From Promethearchaeota archaeon Loki_b32 (GTDB taxonomy: Archaea; Asgardarchaeota; Lokiarchaeia; Sigyniarchaeales; SOKP01): a stretch of DNA of 64,000 nt. This document shows, one piece after another, positions 54,313-62,411 of the stretch. Position 1 is the stretch's first letter, and each line of letters starts with the position of its first letter. The translations under genes were made by a program, and so were the position numbers. The notes below the pieces were generated by a model. The model was not told the origin of the DNA. It did not search any database and saw nothing but the letters and a program-made list of their open reading frames with translations. The DNA is taken from positions 1-64,000 of the forward strand of contig NJBH01000002.1 of assembly GCA_005223125.1 (NCBI GenBank). The letters run 5' to 3'.

Positions 54313-56340
54313 TCATTTTAACTCTAATTTGTTTTCACAATAGGGACAATGAAGTGGTAATTCCTCATCGCATGTTTCCAATTCTTCATTACTTAGAATA
54401 TTCTTCCAACAGATTAGTTTATCTCCTTTTTGAACCATATCTCTACCATGGTGTTGTGGAATAATGTCTTTAGTTTGACAATTATCACATATAATAATTA
54501 TAGCTTCGCTTTCTATCTTTTCTGTAGAAATCTCTTTATATAGGAATCTGTATCGGAAAATTGTAAGACTATTTATCAGAATTGCGAGAGATAAACCCAT
54601 GTCACCTATTCCTACCGCGAGCCAGAGAGTCATAAAACCAATAACCGTCAATATAGCAAATGATACTTTCACTAAAATTGAAGTCCAGATATTCTGTTTG
54701 ATTTTTGTATTTGTTTTTTTAGCGATATCAACATAAGTAAGTATCTTCTTCAGGTCGTCACCAATAACGATAATGTCAGCAGTTTCTAATGTAATATCTG
54801 TAGCTGAGGCTCCAATTGCAATTCCCAAATCAGCTAAGGCTAAGGCAGGAGCATCATTTATACCATCACCAACCATAGCCACTCCCTTATATTTTTGCTT
54901 TAAATTCTTTATTTCTTGTAGTTTTTGATCTGGTAAATGTTCACCATATGCTTTGTCTATATCTAAACAGGCTCCAATTGAATTACATACCATTTGATTG
55001 TCACCAGAAATTAGTAATGTTTCATATCCTCTCCTTTTTAAACCATTTATGAGAATGGGGGCAGTCACTCTTAAAACGTCCCTAATTGAGATGATCCCTA
55101 ATAAACGGTGTTGATTTCCAAGTAAGATAGGTATTGTTCCAGAAGATTCAATATTTTGAATATCATCAATAGGAAGTTCATAGTTCAATTCTTTCATAAA
55201 ATTATAGCTTCCAACATAGAATATTTCTCCATTTATCTTGCCTTTTATACCTTTTCCTTTTATAACTTCAAAATCGTCTACTGGTTGAAAAACTAATTTC
55301 ATTTCTTTCGCTTGGTTTACTATTGCTTTACCAATGGGATGTTCCGAAAGAGATTCTAAACTCGCAGCAATATTTATAATACCCTGTTTATTAGCATCAT
55401 TATAAGAGAAAATATCAAATATTTTTAATTTTCCTTCAGTAAGAGTACCTGTCTTATCAAATGCAAAAGCCTCAATATCTTGTATCTTTTCAATAAACTT
55501 ATTCCCCTTAACTAATATACCTTCTCTTGCTAGTTTTGTTAGAGAGGCGATATTTGCTAACGGTGTAGATAGGGTTAAAGCACATGGGCAGGAAACGACT
55601 AATAGAATTAAACCACGATAAAACCAATCAACAAATTTTAAACCAAATAAAGGAGGGATTGTCATTATTAAAATTGAAGATAACAAGATAATTGGTGTGT
55701 AGTATTTAGCAAATTTTTCAATAAATTTTTCATGTTCACTTTTATTTTGTTGGGCAATTTTCACACTTTCAGCAATTTGAGCGACAATGGTATTAGTGCT
55801 TACTCTTGTGACTTCAATATCTATGAAACTATCCGAATTTAAGCTAGCAGCAAATACCTCATCACCTTCATTTTTGAAAACTGGAACAGATTCACCTGTG
55901 ATTGCACTTTCATCTAAATAGGAACTTCCCTTTATGATGATACCATCTAGTGGCACTTTCATCCCAGGCTTTATTCCAACAGTTTCACCTATTCTTACAT
56001 CTTTTGATGGAATACTCTTGTATCCATTTTTAGTTTTTAATAATGCATCATCTGGAGCAAGTTCAAGTAATTCTTTAATAGCATTTCTTGATTTGTCAGT
56101 GGTTATCTCTTCTAATCTTTCTGCTATTGCATATAATAATAAAGCTGTTGCTCCCTCTTGTCCATGAAATATGAAAAATGAAGCAATACCAGCTATTAAC
56201 ATCAATAAATTAGCGGTAATCTTTTTTTCGCTTATATCTTCTATAGCCTCTTTAACGACTCCAGAACTAGAAAGAAATATTGACGCTATTGCAAGGATCT
56301 GAGCAATTAACACATTTTCAAAAACAAATTCTAAAAGCAT
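54313..56340 (-). CDS. P1B-type heavy-metal ATPase (Zn/Cd exporter) with C-terminal zinc domain
   Basis: 675 residues from ATG 56340, but this start cuts through the first span. Motifs are DESAITGESVPV, the membrane metal site VSCPCALTLSTP, the phosphorylation site AFDKTGTLTEG, SEHPIGKAI, and GDGINDAPALALADLGIAIG. The last spans contain Lys and Asp (LVKVSF; VGIGDMGLSLA), as in Zn/Cd/Pb pumps (P1B-2). No HMA domain is seen. The C-terminus has an added cysteine domain (CDNCQTKDIIPQHH, later CPYCENKLE). It exports divalent soft metals across the membrane. Confidence 0.88.
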   Translation of the reverse strand: MLLEFVFENVLIAQILAIASIFLSSSGVVKEAIEDISEKKITANLLMLIAGIASFFIFHGQEGATALLLYAIAERLEEITTDKSRNAIKELLELAPDDALLKTKNGYKSIPSKDVRIGETVGIKPGMKVPLDGIIIKGSSYLDESAITGESVPVFKNEGDEVFAASLNSDSFIDIEVTRVSTNTIVAQIAESVKIAQQNKSEHEKFIEKFAKYYTPIILLSSILIMTIPPLFGLKFVDWFYRGLILLVVSCPCALTLSTPLANIASLTKLAREGILVKGNKFIEKIQDIEAFAFDKTGTLTEGKLKIFDIFSYNDANKQGIINIAASLESLSEHPIGKAIVNQAKEMKLVFQPVDDFEVIKGKGIKGKINGEIFYVGSYNFMKELNYELPIDDIQNIESSGTIPILLGNQHRLLGIISIRDVLRVTAPILINGLKRRGYETLLISGDNQMVCNSIGACLDIDKAYGEHLPDQKLQEIKNLKQKYKGVAMVGDGINDAPALALADLGIAIGASATDITLETADIIVIGDDLKKILTYVDIAKKTNTKIKQNIWTSILVKVSFAILTVIGFMTLWLAVGIGDMGLSLAILINSLTIFRYRFLYKEISTEKIESEAIIIICDNCQTKDIIPQHHGRDMVQKGDKLICWKNILSNEELETCDEELPLHCPYCENKLELK

Positions 56341-56466
56341 TGATATCCCGAGTAAAATCGCTGCTGGAATAATAAAATACCAAAAATTCTCTTCAAAAAA
56401 TGATTCTTGTTCAAATTCTTCTTCTTCACAAATAGATGATGAACATGCGATTGTAGTAATAATTTC
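56341..56466 (-). other. Probable N-terminal extension of the P-type ATPase without ATG
   Basis: The ATPase frame continues upstream of ATG 56340 for 42 codons to a TGA (56467-56469). Its translation has a cysteine/acidic metal-site-like stretch (ACSSSICEEEEFEQES) and the missing half of the first span (FWYFIIPAAILLGIS). No ATG, GTG or TTG is in frame. An AGGTGAG element lies 3-6 nt before two ATT codons (56463 and 56460), so initiation at AUU or a lost start are the options. Confidence 0.6.
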
Positions 56467-56641
56467 TCACCTATGTAATAATTGGATATAATTCAATTAG
56501 AATTTACCATTTATAGAGTATAAAAGAATAAATCTCTTTATGAACTCTATTAATGATTTTTCTATAATATTTTTATTTTATATAAAAAGTTATTAAATTA
56601 AAAAAATTACGCGCTAATTCCTCAATGTTATAGTAAAAATT

Positions 56642-57535
56642 TTATTTTATAACATAAACAAGCTTTTGACCTTCTTGTTCTTCAAGGTTTAATTCTCGTC
56701 TGATAGCATTTCGGATTAAATACCCTCCAATATGAAGTATTGAATCCTTTAGAATGGAATCTTGGTCCATTGAAGCGTTGCAGGGATAAGCATGATGTGC
56801 CTTACTTATCCTTTCATTCAAAGAAAGGTCTCCACTTTTTCCATTTTTAAAATATTTAGCTTTTAATTGTTGACAAACATAATAGGAGCTTCCACAGGGG
56901 GCTGTTTGCAACACACAGGTGTCTTCAATTGATTCTCCATCTTTGCTTAATAAGAAAAAGACAATAGGTACTCCTACTTTAAAATAATCAATGAATTCAT
57001 AAACAAAATTATGTTCTTTAGTTAAATGAAAACCGATTTTATTGTATTCGTCTTGTTCTTTACTTAGTGAACAAAAAGGTTTAGGAAAAGCTGCTTGTAT
57101 ACCAAATTTCTCGAATTCTTCTAATACTTGAACTTGAAGCCCAGCAGGCACCCATTTAGGATCCTCTATTGGAACGATTACAGCCTTAACTTCTTTATCA
57201 TTCAAATAAGATGGAAGCCCAGAGAGTAAATCTTGGTGAATTCCTACAACCAATACAAAGTCAACTGGAGGGAGATTTTTAGGCAAGTAATCTTCTGGTT
57301 CTTCAATAAACTCAGGAACATTTTCTCCTACTTTTTCATAATAATAGATTGAATTTGCATGACTTTTCATATACTCACGACATTTATCACATTTTACATT
57401 TTGTTCTAAATCTTCGCAAGCTTTACAGAATTCCTCATTATTAATGAGATTGCCAACAAATTTTTGAGTTAACATCTCTGTCTCTGGGCCAATACCATAG
57501 AACACTCCTAATTTATAAGTTTTCTCAATCATCAT
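56642..57535 (-). CDS. DUF166-family protein
   Basis: A 297-residue archaeal protein. It has LGVFYGIGPETEMLTQKFVG at the start, an inserted cysteine cluster (CKACEDLEQNVKCDKCREYM), VDFVLVVGIHQDLLSGLPSY, AVIVPIEDPKWVPAGLQVQV, and CVLQTAPCGSSYYVCQQL near the end. This layout is typical of the DUF166 group, found mainly in archaea. Old annotations as a thymidylate-synthase-like protein are not supported by anything I can see. The conserved cysteines suggest a metal or Fe-S site. It is monocistronic. Confidence 0.7.
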   Translation of the reverse strand: MMIEKTYKLGVFYGIGPETEMLTQKFVGNLINNEEFCKACEDLEQNVKCDKCREYMKSHANSIYYYEKVGENVPEFIEEPEDYLPKNLPPVDFVLVVGIHQDLLSGLPSYLNDKEVKAVIVPIEDPKWVPAGLQVQVLEEFEKFGIQAAFPKPFCSLSKEQDEYNKIGFHLTKEHNFVYEFIDYFKVGVPIVFFLLSKDGESIEDTCVLQTAPCGSSYYVCQQLKAKYFKNGKSGDLSLNERISKAHHAYPCNASMDQDSILKDSILHIGGYLIRNAIRRELNLEEQEGQKLVYVIK

Positions 57536-57631
57536 TAAAATGAAATAAATATTTGATTTTATTTGTATTTTTAATACTTTATAAAAAATATATTACTTTG
57601 GCTGAACATGTTCAATTTCGATTAACTCTAG

Positions 57632-57952
57632 GTTAAAATCAAGTTTACGAAATTAGCAGTCGATCCAATCAAAATTCCTGATCCTGCTCCAGATTTCTTC
57701 ACATCATTAGAAAAACTGAACCAAAAAGGAAAACATAAGAGAGATAAAAGTTATATAAAAATTTTATTACCTCTTGCAAAAATGACTAAAGATGATGTAG
57801 TAAAATTAGGGAAAAATTTGAATGTCCCTTTTAAATGGACTTGGAGCTGCTCCAGTGATGGAAAACAGCCTTGTGGCAAATATTCTTCCTGTCGAAAAAG
57901 AGATGAAGCTTTTATTAATCTCAGCTATACCCAACCAAACTTTTCTTTGTAA
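57632..57952 (+). pseudogene. queC: C-terminal remnant of QueC (7-cyano-7-deazaguanine synthase)
   Basis: A frame opened by TAG at 57629-57631 and closed by TAA at 57950-57952 encodes the last third of QueC: PDPAPDFFTSLEKLN, PLAKMTKDDVVKLGKNLNVP, then TWSCSSDGKQPCGKYSSCRK followed by RDEAF. The ATP-binding N-terminal two-thirds are missing. One of the zinc cysteines in the C-G-x-C-x-x-C motif is Tyr (CGKYSSC). The earliest ATG inside is at about 57781. It is therefore a decayed fragment. The window shows no intact queC. Confidence 0.8.
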
Positions 57953-58062
57953 TGAATCTATCTTTGATATTACATTTTTTTATTTTAATGAGGAAAGTTA
58001 TTAAAATCAAAAATAATATCTTATACATAAAATTCTCAAAAATCAAAAAACAATAAAATCAA

Positions 58063-58719
58063 ATGATTGAGACTGATGATTTAGCAGTAAAGGGAGATTA
58101 TCATGACATCCTCGTGGTATGTCCCACCTGTAAAGCTAAAAAGGAATTAAAGATCCCTATTAAAATTATTAATCAAGCGAAACAATTAACAACTGTTTCT
58201 ATTCCTGCGGGAGCAGTATGTGAACATAGTTTTCAAACTTTTGTAGACAAAAATTTTATTGTTCGTGGCTACCAAATAGTTGATTTTGAATTCTCTCATA
58301 TGGAATTTTATGAAAGTAGTGATACTGAATTAGGAGAAACTGATGATCCTACTTCTAAACTTAGCTCACAGCAGTTATTTCAAGATATTATAAGTTTATT
58401 ACGTGGTTATGTAGATGATAAAGAAATCCTCGGTAGTGGGATGTTTACTGTGGATGGACACGTATTATATTCATCTCTTCCAAGCAATACATTATTTTCA
58501 ATAATAAAAGAGTTTGAAGTTCGTAGTGAGAAGAAATTAAGTAGTTTAAAGAAAATGTACTTAGAATTAGAAAATGATCAAAAAATATGCTCTAATTATA
58601 TTGAAATACAAGAAATGAGGTTCGCTCTTGTTTTATTTTTCTCTCAAACTGTTAAATTGGGAATGGGAAATCTCTATTTAAACGATTTAGTGAAGAAAAT
58701 TAGGAAGTTGGAAAACTAG
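58063..58719 (+). CDS. Zinc-ribbon-like plus Roadblock/longin-like protein
   Basis: A 218-residue protein. Residues 15-80 form a small domain with CPTCKAKKELKIP and a later C-x-H (AVCEHSFQTFVDKNF), a possible zinc site. Residues 105-218 alternate helix and strands (LFQDIISLLRGYVDDKEILG; GMFTVDGHVLYSSLPS; MRFALVLFFSQTVKLGMGNL) with a closing helix, in the order of Roadblock/longin folds. This two-domain arrangement recurs in Asgard archaea. It is probably a GTPase-linked adaptor, by inference only. Confidence 0.6.
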   Translation: MIETDDLAVKGDYHDILVVCPTCKAKKELKIPIKIINQAKQLTTVSIPAGAVCEHSFQTFVDKNFIVRGYQIVDFEFSHMEFYESSDTELGETDDPTSKLSSQQLFQDIISLLRGYVDDKEILGSGMFTVDGHVLYSSLPSNTLFSIIKEFEVRSEKKLSSLKKMYLELENDQKICSNYIEIQEMRFALVLFFSQTVKLGMGNLYLNDLVKKIRKLEN

Positions 58720-58878
58720 ACTATTTTTTATATGAGGTACTTCCTTTGTAGTTGTCATCTATTCTATTTAGAAATTCTATTTTGATAGATTCCTCAGATA
58801 AGTATTGATAAATAGTTATAAATAGGGCTATAATTATGTGATTTATAAGAGTACAAATTTGAACATTGAATTCTAGAA

Positions 58879-59715
58879 ATGGATCTGCAGAAAATAAGAA
58901 GTAGAATGATCAGAGACTTAAAAGAACAAATTCCAGAAATTCATGATGATAATATTAAAATTACGGAATTACCTGGTAAGAAAAACTCTGTAATTAATGT
59001 AGTGTTTGATAAAAAACCTTCTAAATTACCAAAAGAAGTAGTAATTAAAATTTTTCGAACGAATAATGTTGTTCCTGAAATAAATATCTTAAACAGATTA
59101 AAAAACCAAAATTTTCATGTTCCAAGTATTTTATTTTTTCAAAATCCTTATTTGATCCTTGAAAAAGTGAAAGGTACAAACTTATGCGATTTTATAAATG
59201 AGAAATTAAAAGGTACTCAACAATTAGATGATTTAGATCCAGAGTTAAAAAGACAGATTATCCAGAGTATAGAAAGACTTGCTGAATATCTTGCTCAAGT
59301 ACATGAAAAGAATTTTGTTCGTAAAAGATATAAGGTAAAAAAGAAATATGTGCTGTGTAAAGGTGACACTAGACTTAAAGATTTCATTTATGATTCTGTA
59401 AATGATATATTATACGGCGTTGATTTTGAAGATGCATATGAAGGTAATCATATGGACGATCTCGCATGGATTTGTACTTCTCTTCTCGATACTGACCCAG
59501 GACTCTTTGAACTGGAGGAACCCAAACATAAAATAGACCTAATAAATATTTTTCTAAAAAAATATTATCGTTGTAATCCAAAATTTCCTTTTGATTTTAA
59601 CTACTTGGCAGAGAGAATAATAGAAAATGTAAATATAGTTATAGAAAGAAGAAATCTTCCATATGGCGTAGTTAGTAAAGATAAACTTATTAAGGATATA
59701 TCTAAAGAAATTTAG
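58879..59715 (+). CDS. Protein-kinase-fold (RIO/APH-like) protein
   Basis: A 278-residue kinase-like protein. The N-lobe has VVIKIFRTNN (the ATP Lys) and VPEINILNRLKNQNFHVPSI (helix-C Glu). The hinge is YLILEKVKGTNL. The catalytic loop reads VLCKGDTRLKDFIYD, where most relatives have H-G-D-x-x-x-x-N. The metal Asp follows in YGVDFEDAYEGNHMDDLAWI, which also fits the aminoglycoside-phosphotransferase pattern. The His-to-Lys change and missing Asn may alter activity. The substrate may be protein or small molecule. Confidence 0.75.
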   Translation: MDLQKIRSRMIRDLKEQIPEIHDDNIKITELPGKKNSVINVVFDKKPSKLPKEVVIKIFRTNNVVPEINILNRLKNQNFHVPSILFFQNPYLILEKVKGTNLCDFINEKLKGTQQLDDLDPELKRQIIQSIERLAEYLAQVHEKNFVRKRYKVKKKYVLCKGDTRLKDFIYDSVNDILYGVDFEDAYEGNHMDDLAWICTSLLDTDPGLFELEEPKHKIDLINIFLKKYYRCNPKFPFDFNYLAERIIENVNIVIERRNLPYGVVSKDKLIKDISKEI

Positions 59716-59809
59716 TCTTTATTTTTATTTTCAAAAAATCAAAATTTAATAATACTAACACTATTATTTTATAAAATTTTAATAAAACAATTTTAAATGT
59801 GAAATTAGT

Positions 59810-60556
59810 ATGAGCATTACTGATACGAAAAGTTCGCTCAAAAAAATACTCTCAATTATTGAAGAGCTAAATGGATTAAATTCAGATTCAATTCCAAAAT
59901 TACAAACTCAACCAACTAATTTGCTCGAACAAATTGGAAAATTTGAGGAAGTTAAGGCTAATGATCTAAGTAGTATTGAAGCTAACGATGATGAAATTAA
60001 TTCATTAAAAAACAAGATTTCTCAGAATCAACGAGATATTGCCTCATTAGAAGAAAGTAATTCAGAGCTAACAAGACAACGTCAAACACTTCTTGATAAG
60101 ATTCAGGATGCACAAAATGAACTAAGTGAAACTCAAGGAAAAATAATAGCGCGAAGAGAGGAATTAGCAACTCGTAGCAGTCGTCTAGACGAATTAGAAA
60201 ATCGACTTGTAGAACTAAAAGATATTCAAGAGAAATTTGATAATAAAATGAAAGAACTTGAAACTCAACTTCGAGGTGAATATAATAAAAAAGAGAAATT
60301 TAGTAATTCATACGCTATGCGAGCAGCAGCTATGAAATCTTTGATAAAAGCTGGCTATATACAATCTGCCCAATTAAAACTTATACAAGCATTGCAACCT
60401 AATACTACTCTTGAGCTAAGGGGCATTGTTCAAGGTTTGGGTTTAAGGGAAGATGTGGCAAAAAGTATACTAACAAAAATGGTTCAAAAAAATGGGCCAA
60501 TTGAATATGATGAAGCAACGGGAACAGTAACATTAAATGGGGAGGTTGATTTCTAA
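59810..60556 (+). CDS. Coiled-coil protein with C-terminal helical/winged-helix-like domain
   Basis: A 248-residue protein. Residues 1-45 are a helical start. Residues 50-170 are a continuous coiled coil (INSLKNKISQNQRDIASLEE, later LENRLVELKDIQEKFDNKMK). Residues 175-248 form a small helix-rich domain ending in a beta hairpin (GPIEYDEATGTVTLNGEVDF), like a winged helix. The stop codon shares one base with the next start, so both products are made together, probably as a complex. There is no membrane segment. Confidence 0.65.
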   Translation: MSITDTKSSLKKILSIIEELNGLNSDSIPKLQTQPTNLLEQIGKFEEVKANDLSSIEANDDEINSLKNKISQNQRDIASLEESNSELTRQRQTLLDKIQDAQNELSETQGKIIARREELATRSSRLDELENRLVELKDIQEKFDNKMKELETQLRGEYNKKEKFSNSYAMRAAAMKSLIKAGYIQSAQLKLIQALQPNTTLELRGIVQGLGLREDVAKSILTKMVQKNGPIEYDEATGTVTLNGEVDF

Positions 60557-61284
60557 TGGGGTCACAAGAAATTTTGGCATTAATTGAACAATTTGAGACT
60601 GCTTATGATACTTATTGGCAAGTTCTGCAAAAACATAACGAAGATGTTCTTTCTCAATTAAGAGAAGCATGGCGTTATATGCAAGCTGAACAAAAAGAAG
60701 AGGAAGGTATTAAAGAGAAATTATCTACTCAAAATTCAGAATTAACAGAATTAAGGACAAAGTCAGAAGAATTAGATAGAACCATGGAAGGATTAAAGGG
60801 AAAAAAAGATGAGTTAAATTCTAAAATTGCTGAATTAACAAATACATTAGAAACTAGTGTTAATGATTTAAAAAAGCCTGCATTTGAACTTACTCAACTT
60901 GAAGAAAAGCTTAGTGCTGTAAATGAAAAAATTACAGGCAAAGAAGGAGAAAAAACTGCACTGGATCAAAAAACAGTTGAGAACGAAAACCGAGAAGTAG
61001 AATTAAACAATACTTATCAGAAAAAAATAGATGAACTAGAAGGCAAAATTGATCAATTAAGACAAGCGAATTTCTTTACGTCCTTTTTAATTGAGAATTC
61101 AGACGAGGAAATTATAGAAGTAGATATCATTGCTACTATCATGGATAAGGGAGAGGCAAAATTAGATGACTTAAAGAAACTTCTTGATGTTCCACCAATA
61201 ATGGCAGTTAGAACTATTAAACAACTAGCAGTTAAGGGAATACTTAATCTCGACGAGAATAGCGGTAAGGTAACTTTACCCTAA
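60556..61284 (+). CDS. Coiled-coil protein with C-terminal winged-helix domain, partner of the preceding gene
   Basis: A 242-residue protein built like its neighbour: a short helical start (EILALIEQFETAYDTYWQVL), a coiled coil over about residues 30-175, then a C-terminal winged-helix-like domain (IATIMDKGEAKLDDLKKLLD; VPPIMAVRTIKQLAVKGILN, LDENSGKVTLP). That last domain looks like a MarR/ESCRT-II type winged helix. Shared architecture and a one-base overlap suggest an obligate heterodimer. The role could be in chromosome organisation, transcription or membrane remodelling; none is proven. Confidence 0.65.
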   Translation: MGSQEILALIEQFETAYDTYWQVLQKHNEDVLSQLREAWRYMQAEQKEEEGIKEKLSTQNSELTELRTKSEELDRTMEGLKGKKDELNSKIAELTNTLETSVNDLKKPAFELTQLEEKLSAVNEKITGKEGEKTALDQKTVENENREVELNNTYQKKIDELEGKIDQLRQANFFTSFLIENSDEEIIEVDIIATIMDKGEAKLDDLKKLLDVPPIMAVRTIKQLAVKGILNLDENSGKVTLP

Positions 61285-61340
61285 TTTGTTATTTTTTTAT
61301 TCTTTTTATTTTAATTTCCTTTTTTTCAACAGTAATCTTT
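61285..61340 (+). terminator. T-rich terminator region after the coiled-coil pair
   Basis: Several runs of five to eight T residues follow the stop codon within about 60 nt. Archaeal RNA polymerase stops on such tracts without a hairpin. Confidence 0.4.
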
Positions 61341-61414
61341 TTTTTAAAATCATAATTAGTGAAAAAAAGAAGATTTTTTTTATTAGAATTTTGAAATAAA
61401 GAGGTAAATAAATA

Positions 61415-61909
61415 ATGGAAAAAGTTTTAGTCGTTTTCTATTCTCTCACGGGAAATACTAAATTGATTGCTGAAGCAATAGCAAACTCAATAAATTCAGA
61501 TGTTCTTGAGTTAAAACCTGTGAAAGAACTTAATGCTGAAGGAGGGTCAAAATATTTTTGGGGAGGTTATCAAGCAAAAATGAAAAAGAAACCCAAATTA
61601 AGAGAATTTGATATCAATCCCCTTGATTACGATTTAATTATTTTAGGAACTCCAGTTTGGGCGTGGACATATTCACCACCTATTCGTTCGTTTTTATCAA
61701 AATATGATCTTTCAGGAAAAAAGGTAGCCCTTTGGACATGTTCTGCGGGAGATGGAGTAAAAGCTATGAATCGATTCAAGGAAGCTCTAAAAAATACTAA
61801 TATCCTTGGTGAGATTCGTCTTCAAGAACCAAAGCAACATGGACTAGAAGCAAGTAAGGAAAAAGCAGCAGTATGGGCAAAAGAGATTATTCAAAATATA
61901 AAAAATTAA
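61415..61909 (+). CDS. Flavodoxin-family protein
   Basis: A 164-residue flavodoxin. It shows the FMN phosphate loop FYSLTGNTKLIAEAIA, the middle LDYDLIILGTPVWAWTYSPP (aromatics that stack on the flavin) and a third loop WTCSAGDGVKAMNRF. It serves as an electron carrier or small FMN reductase. A GAGGTAA lies about 8 nt before the ATG. Confidence 0.88.
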   Translation: MEKVLVVFYSLTGNTKLIAEAIANSINSDVLELKPVKELNAEGGSKYFWGGYQAKMKKKPKLREFDINPLDYDLIILGTPVWAWTYSPPIRSFLSKYDLSGKKVALWTCSAGDGVKAMNRFKEALKNTNILGEIRLQEPKQHGLEASKEKAAVWAKEIIQNIKN

Positions 61910-62411
61910 GGAATGTGATATAAAATGGGACAACACAATAAATTATTCAAATTTAGAAAACTGTTGATGTTTTTATGGATTATTTCCCGTCCATGATGTT
62001 AACCAGTTTTGGCAAAAAGTAGTGATGTCTTTCATTTCCATATAAATTACCATCGATTCACATAATAATAGATAACTAATTTAAAATATCATTATTAAAA
62101 TATATAGTATATTAATGCTAAGATTCTATCTTTAATTGAAATTTTTCCAAAACTCATTGAAACTTGAATTGGAGTTCTCCAAACAGGTATTTTGGAGGTT
62201 TTGGAAATAATATTGTATCTATATTAGTAGAGAGAATTTGGGACTTGCCAGCACTGTAATTTAAGACTTCCCTTTTATTTTTAGTTGACCTGTAAAACAA
62301 ATCTAAATGGTAGGAAAACAGTAATTCTCGTTATGTATCATGAGTAATAACGCTTATATTGAATGTTTAATTTGAAAGTTCATCTTAAATAAAAAAATTT
62401 GAATTTTTGTT
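61910..62411 (+). other. Gene-poor stretch upstream of tupA
   Basis: About 500 bases without a supported gene. The only ATG frame worth naming (61925-61996) encodes 23 residues and shows no family. The stretch holds the nested inverted repeat at 62144-62207 and is otherwise AT-rich. It probably carries the promoter and leader of the tungstate transporter operon. Confidence 0.6.
62144..62207 (+). promoter_or_regulatory. Nested inverted repeats in the tupA leader region
   Basis: An outer perfect 10-bp inverted repeat (TTTCCAAAAC at 62144-62153 with GTTTTGGAAA at 62198-62207) encloses an inner 7-bp stem (CTCCAAA at 62177-62183 with TTTGGAG at 62191-62197, loop of 7). An alternative palindrome, TTGGAG-TT-CTCCAA (62169-62182), uses the same left arm as the inner stem. 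It could be overlapping operator half-sites or two exclusive RNA folds. It lies about 205 nt before the tungstate-binding protein gene. Confidence 0.45.

Noticed and set aside
57822-58004. 60-aa plus-strand frame
   Set aside because: It lies in a different frame over the QueC remnant and shows no motif; the QueC frame explains the sequence.
61925-61996. 23-codon frame after the flavodoxin
   Set aside because: Too short, with no pattern and no clear ribosome site; likely chance.
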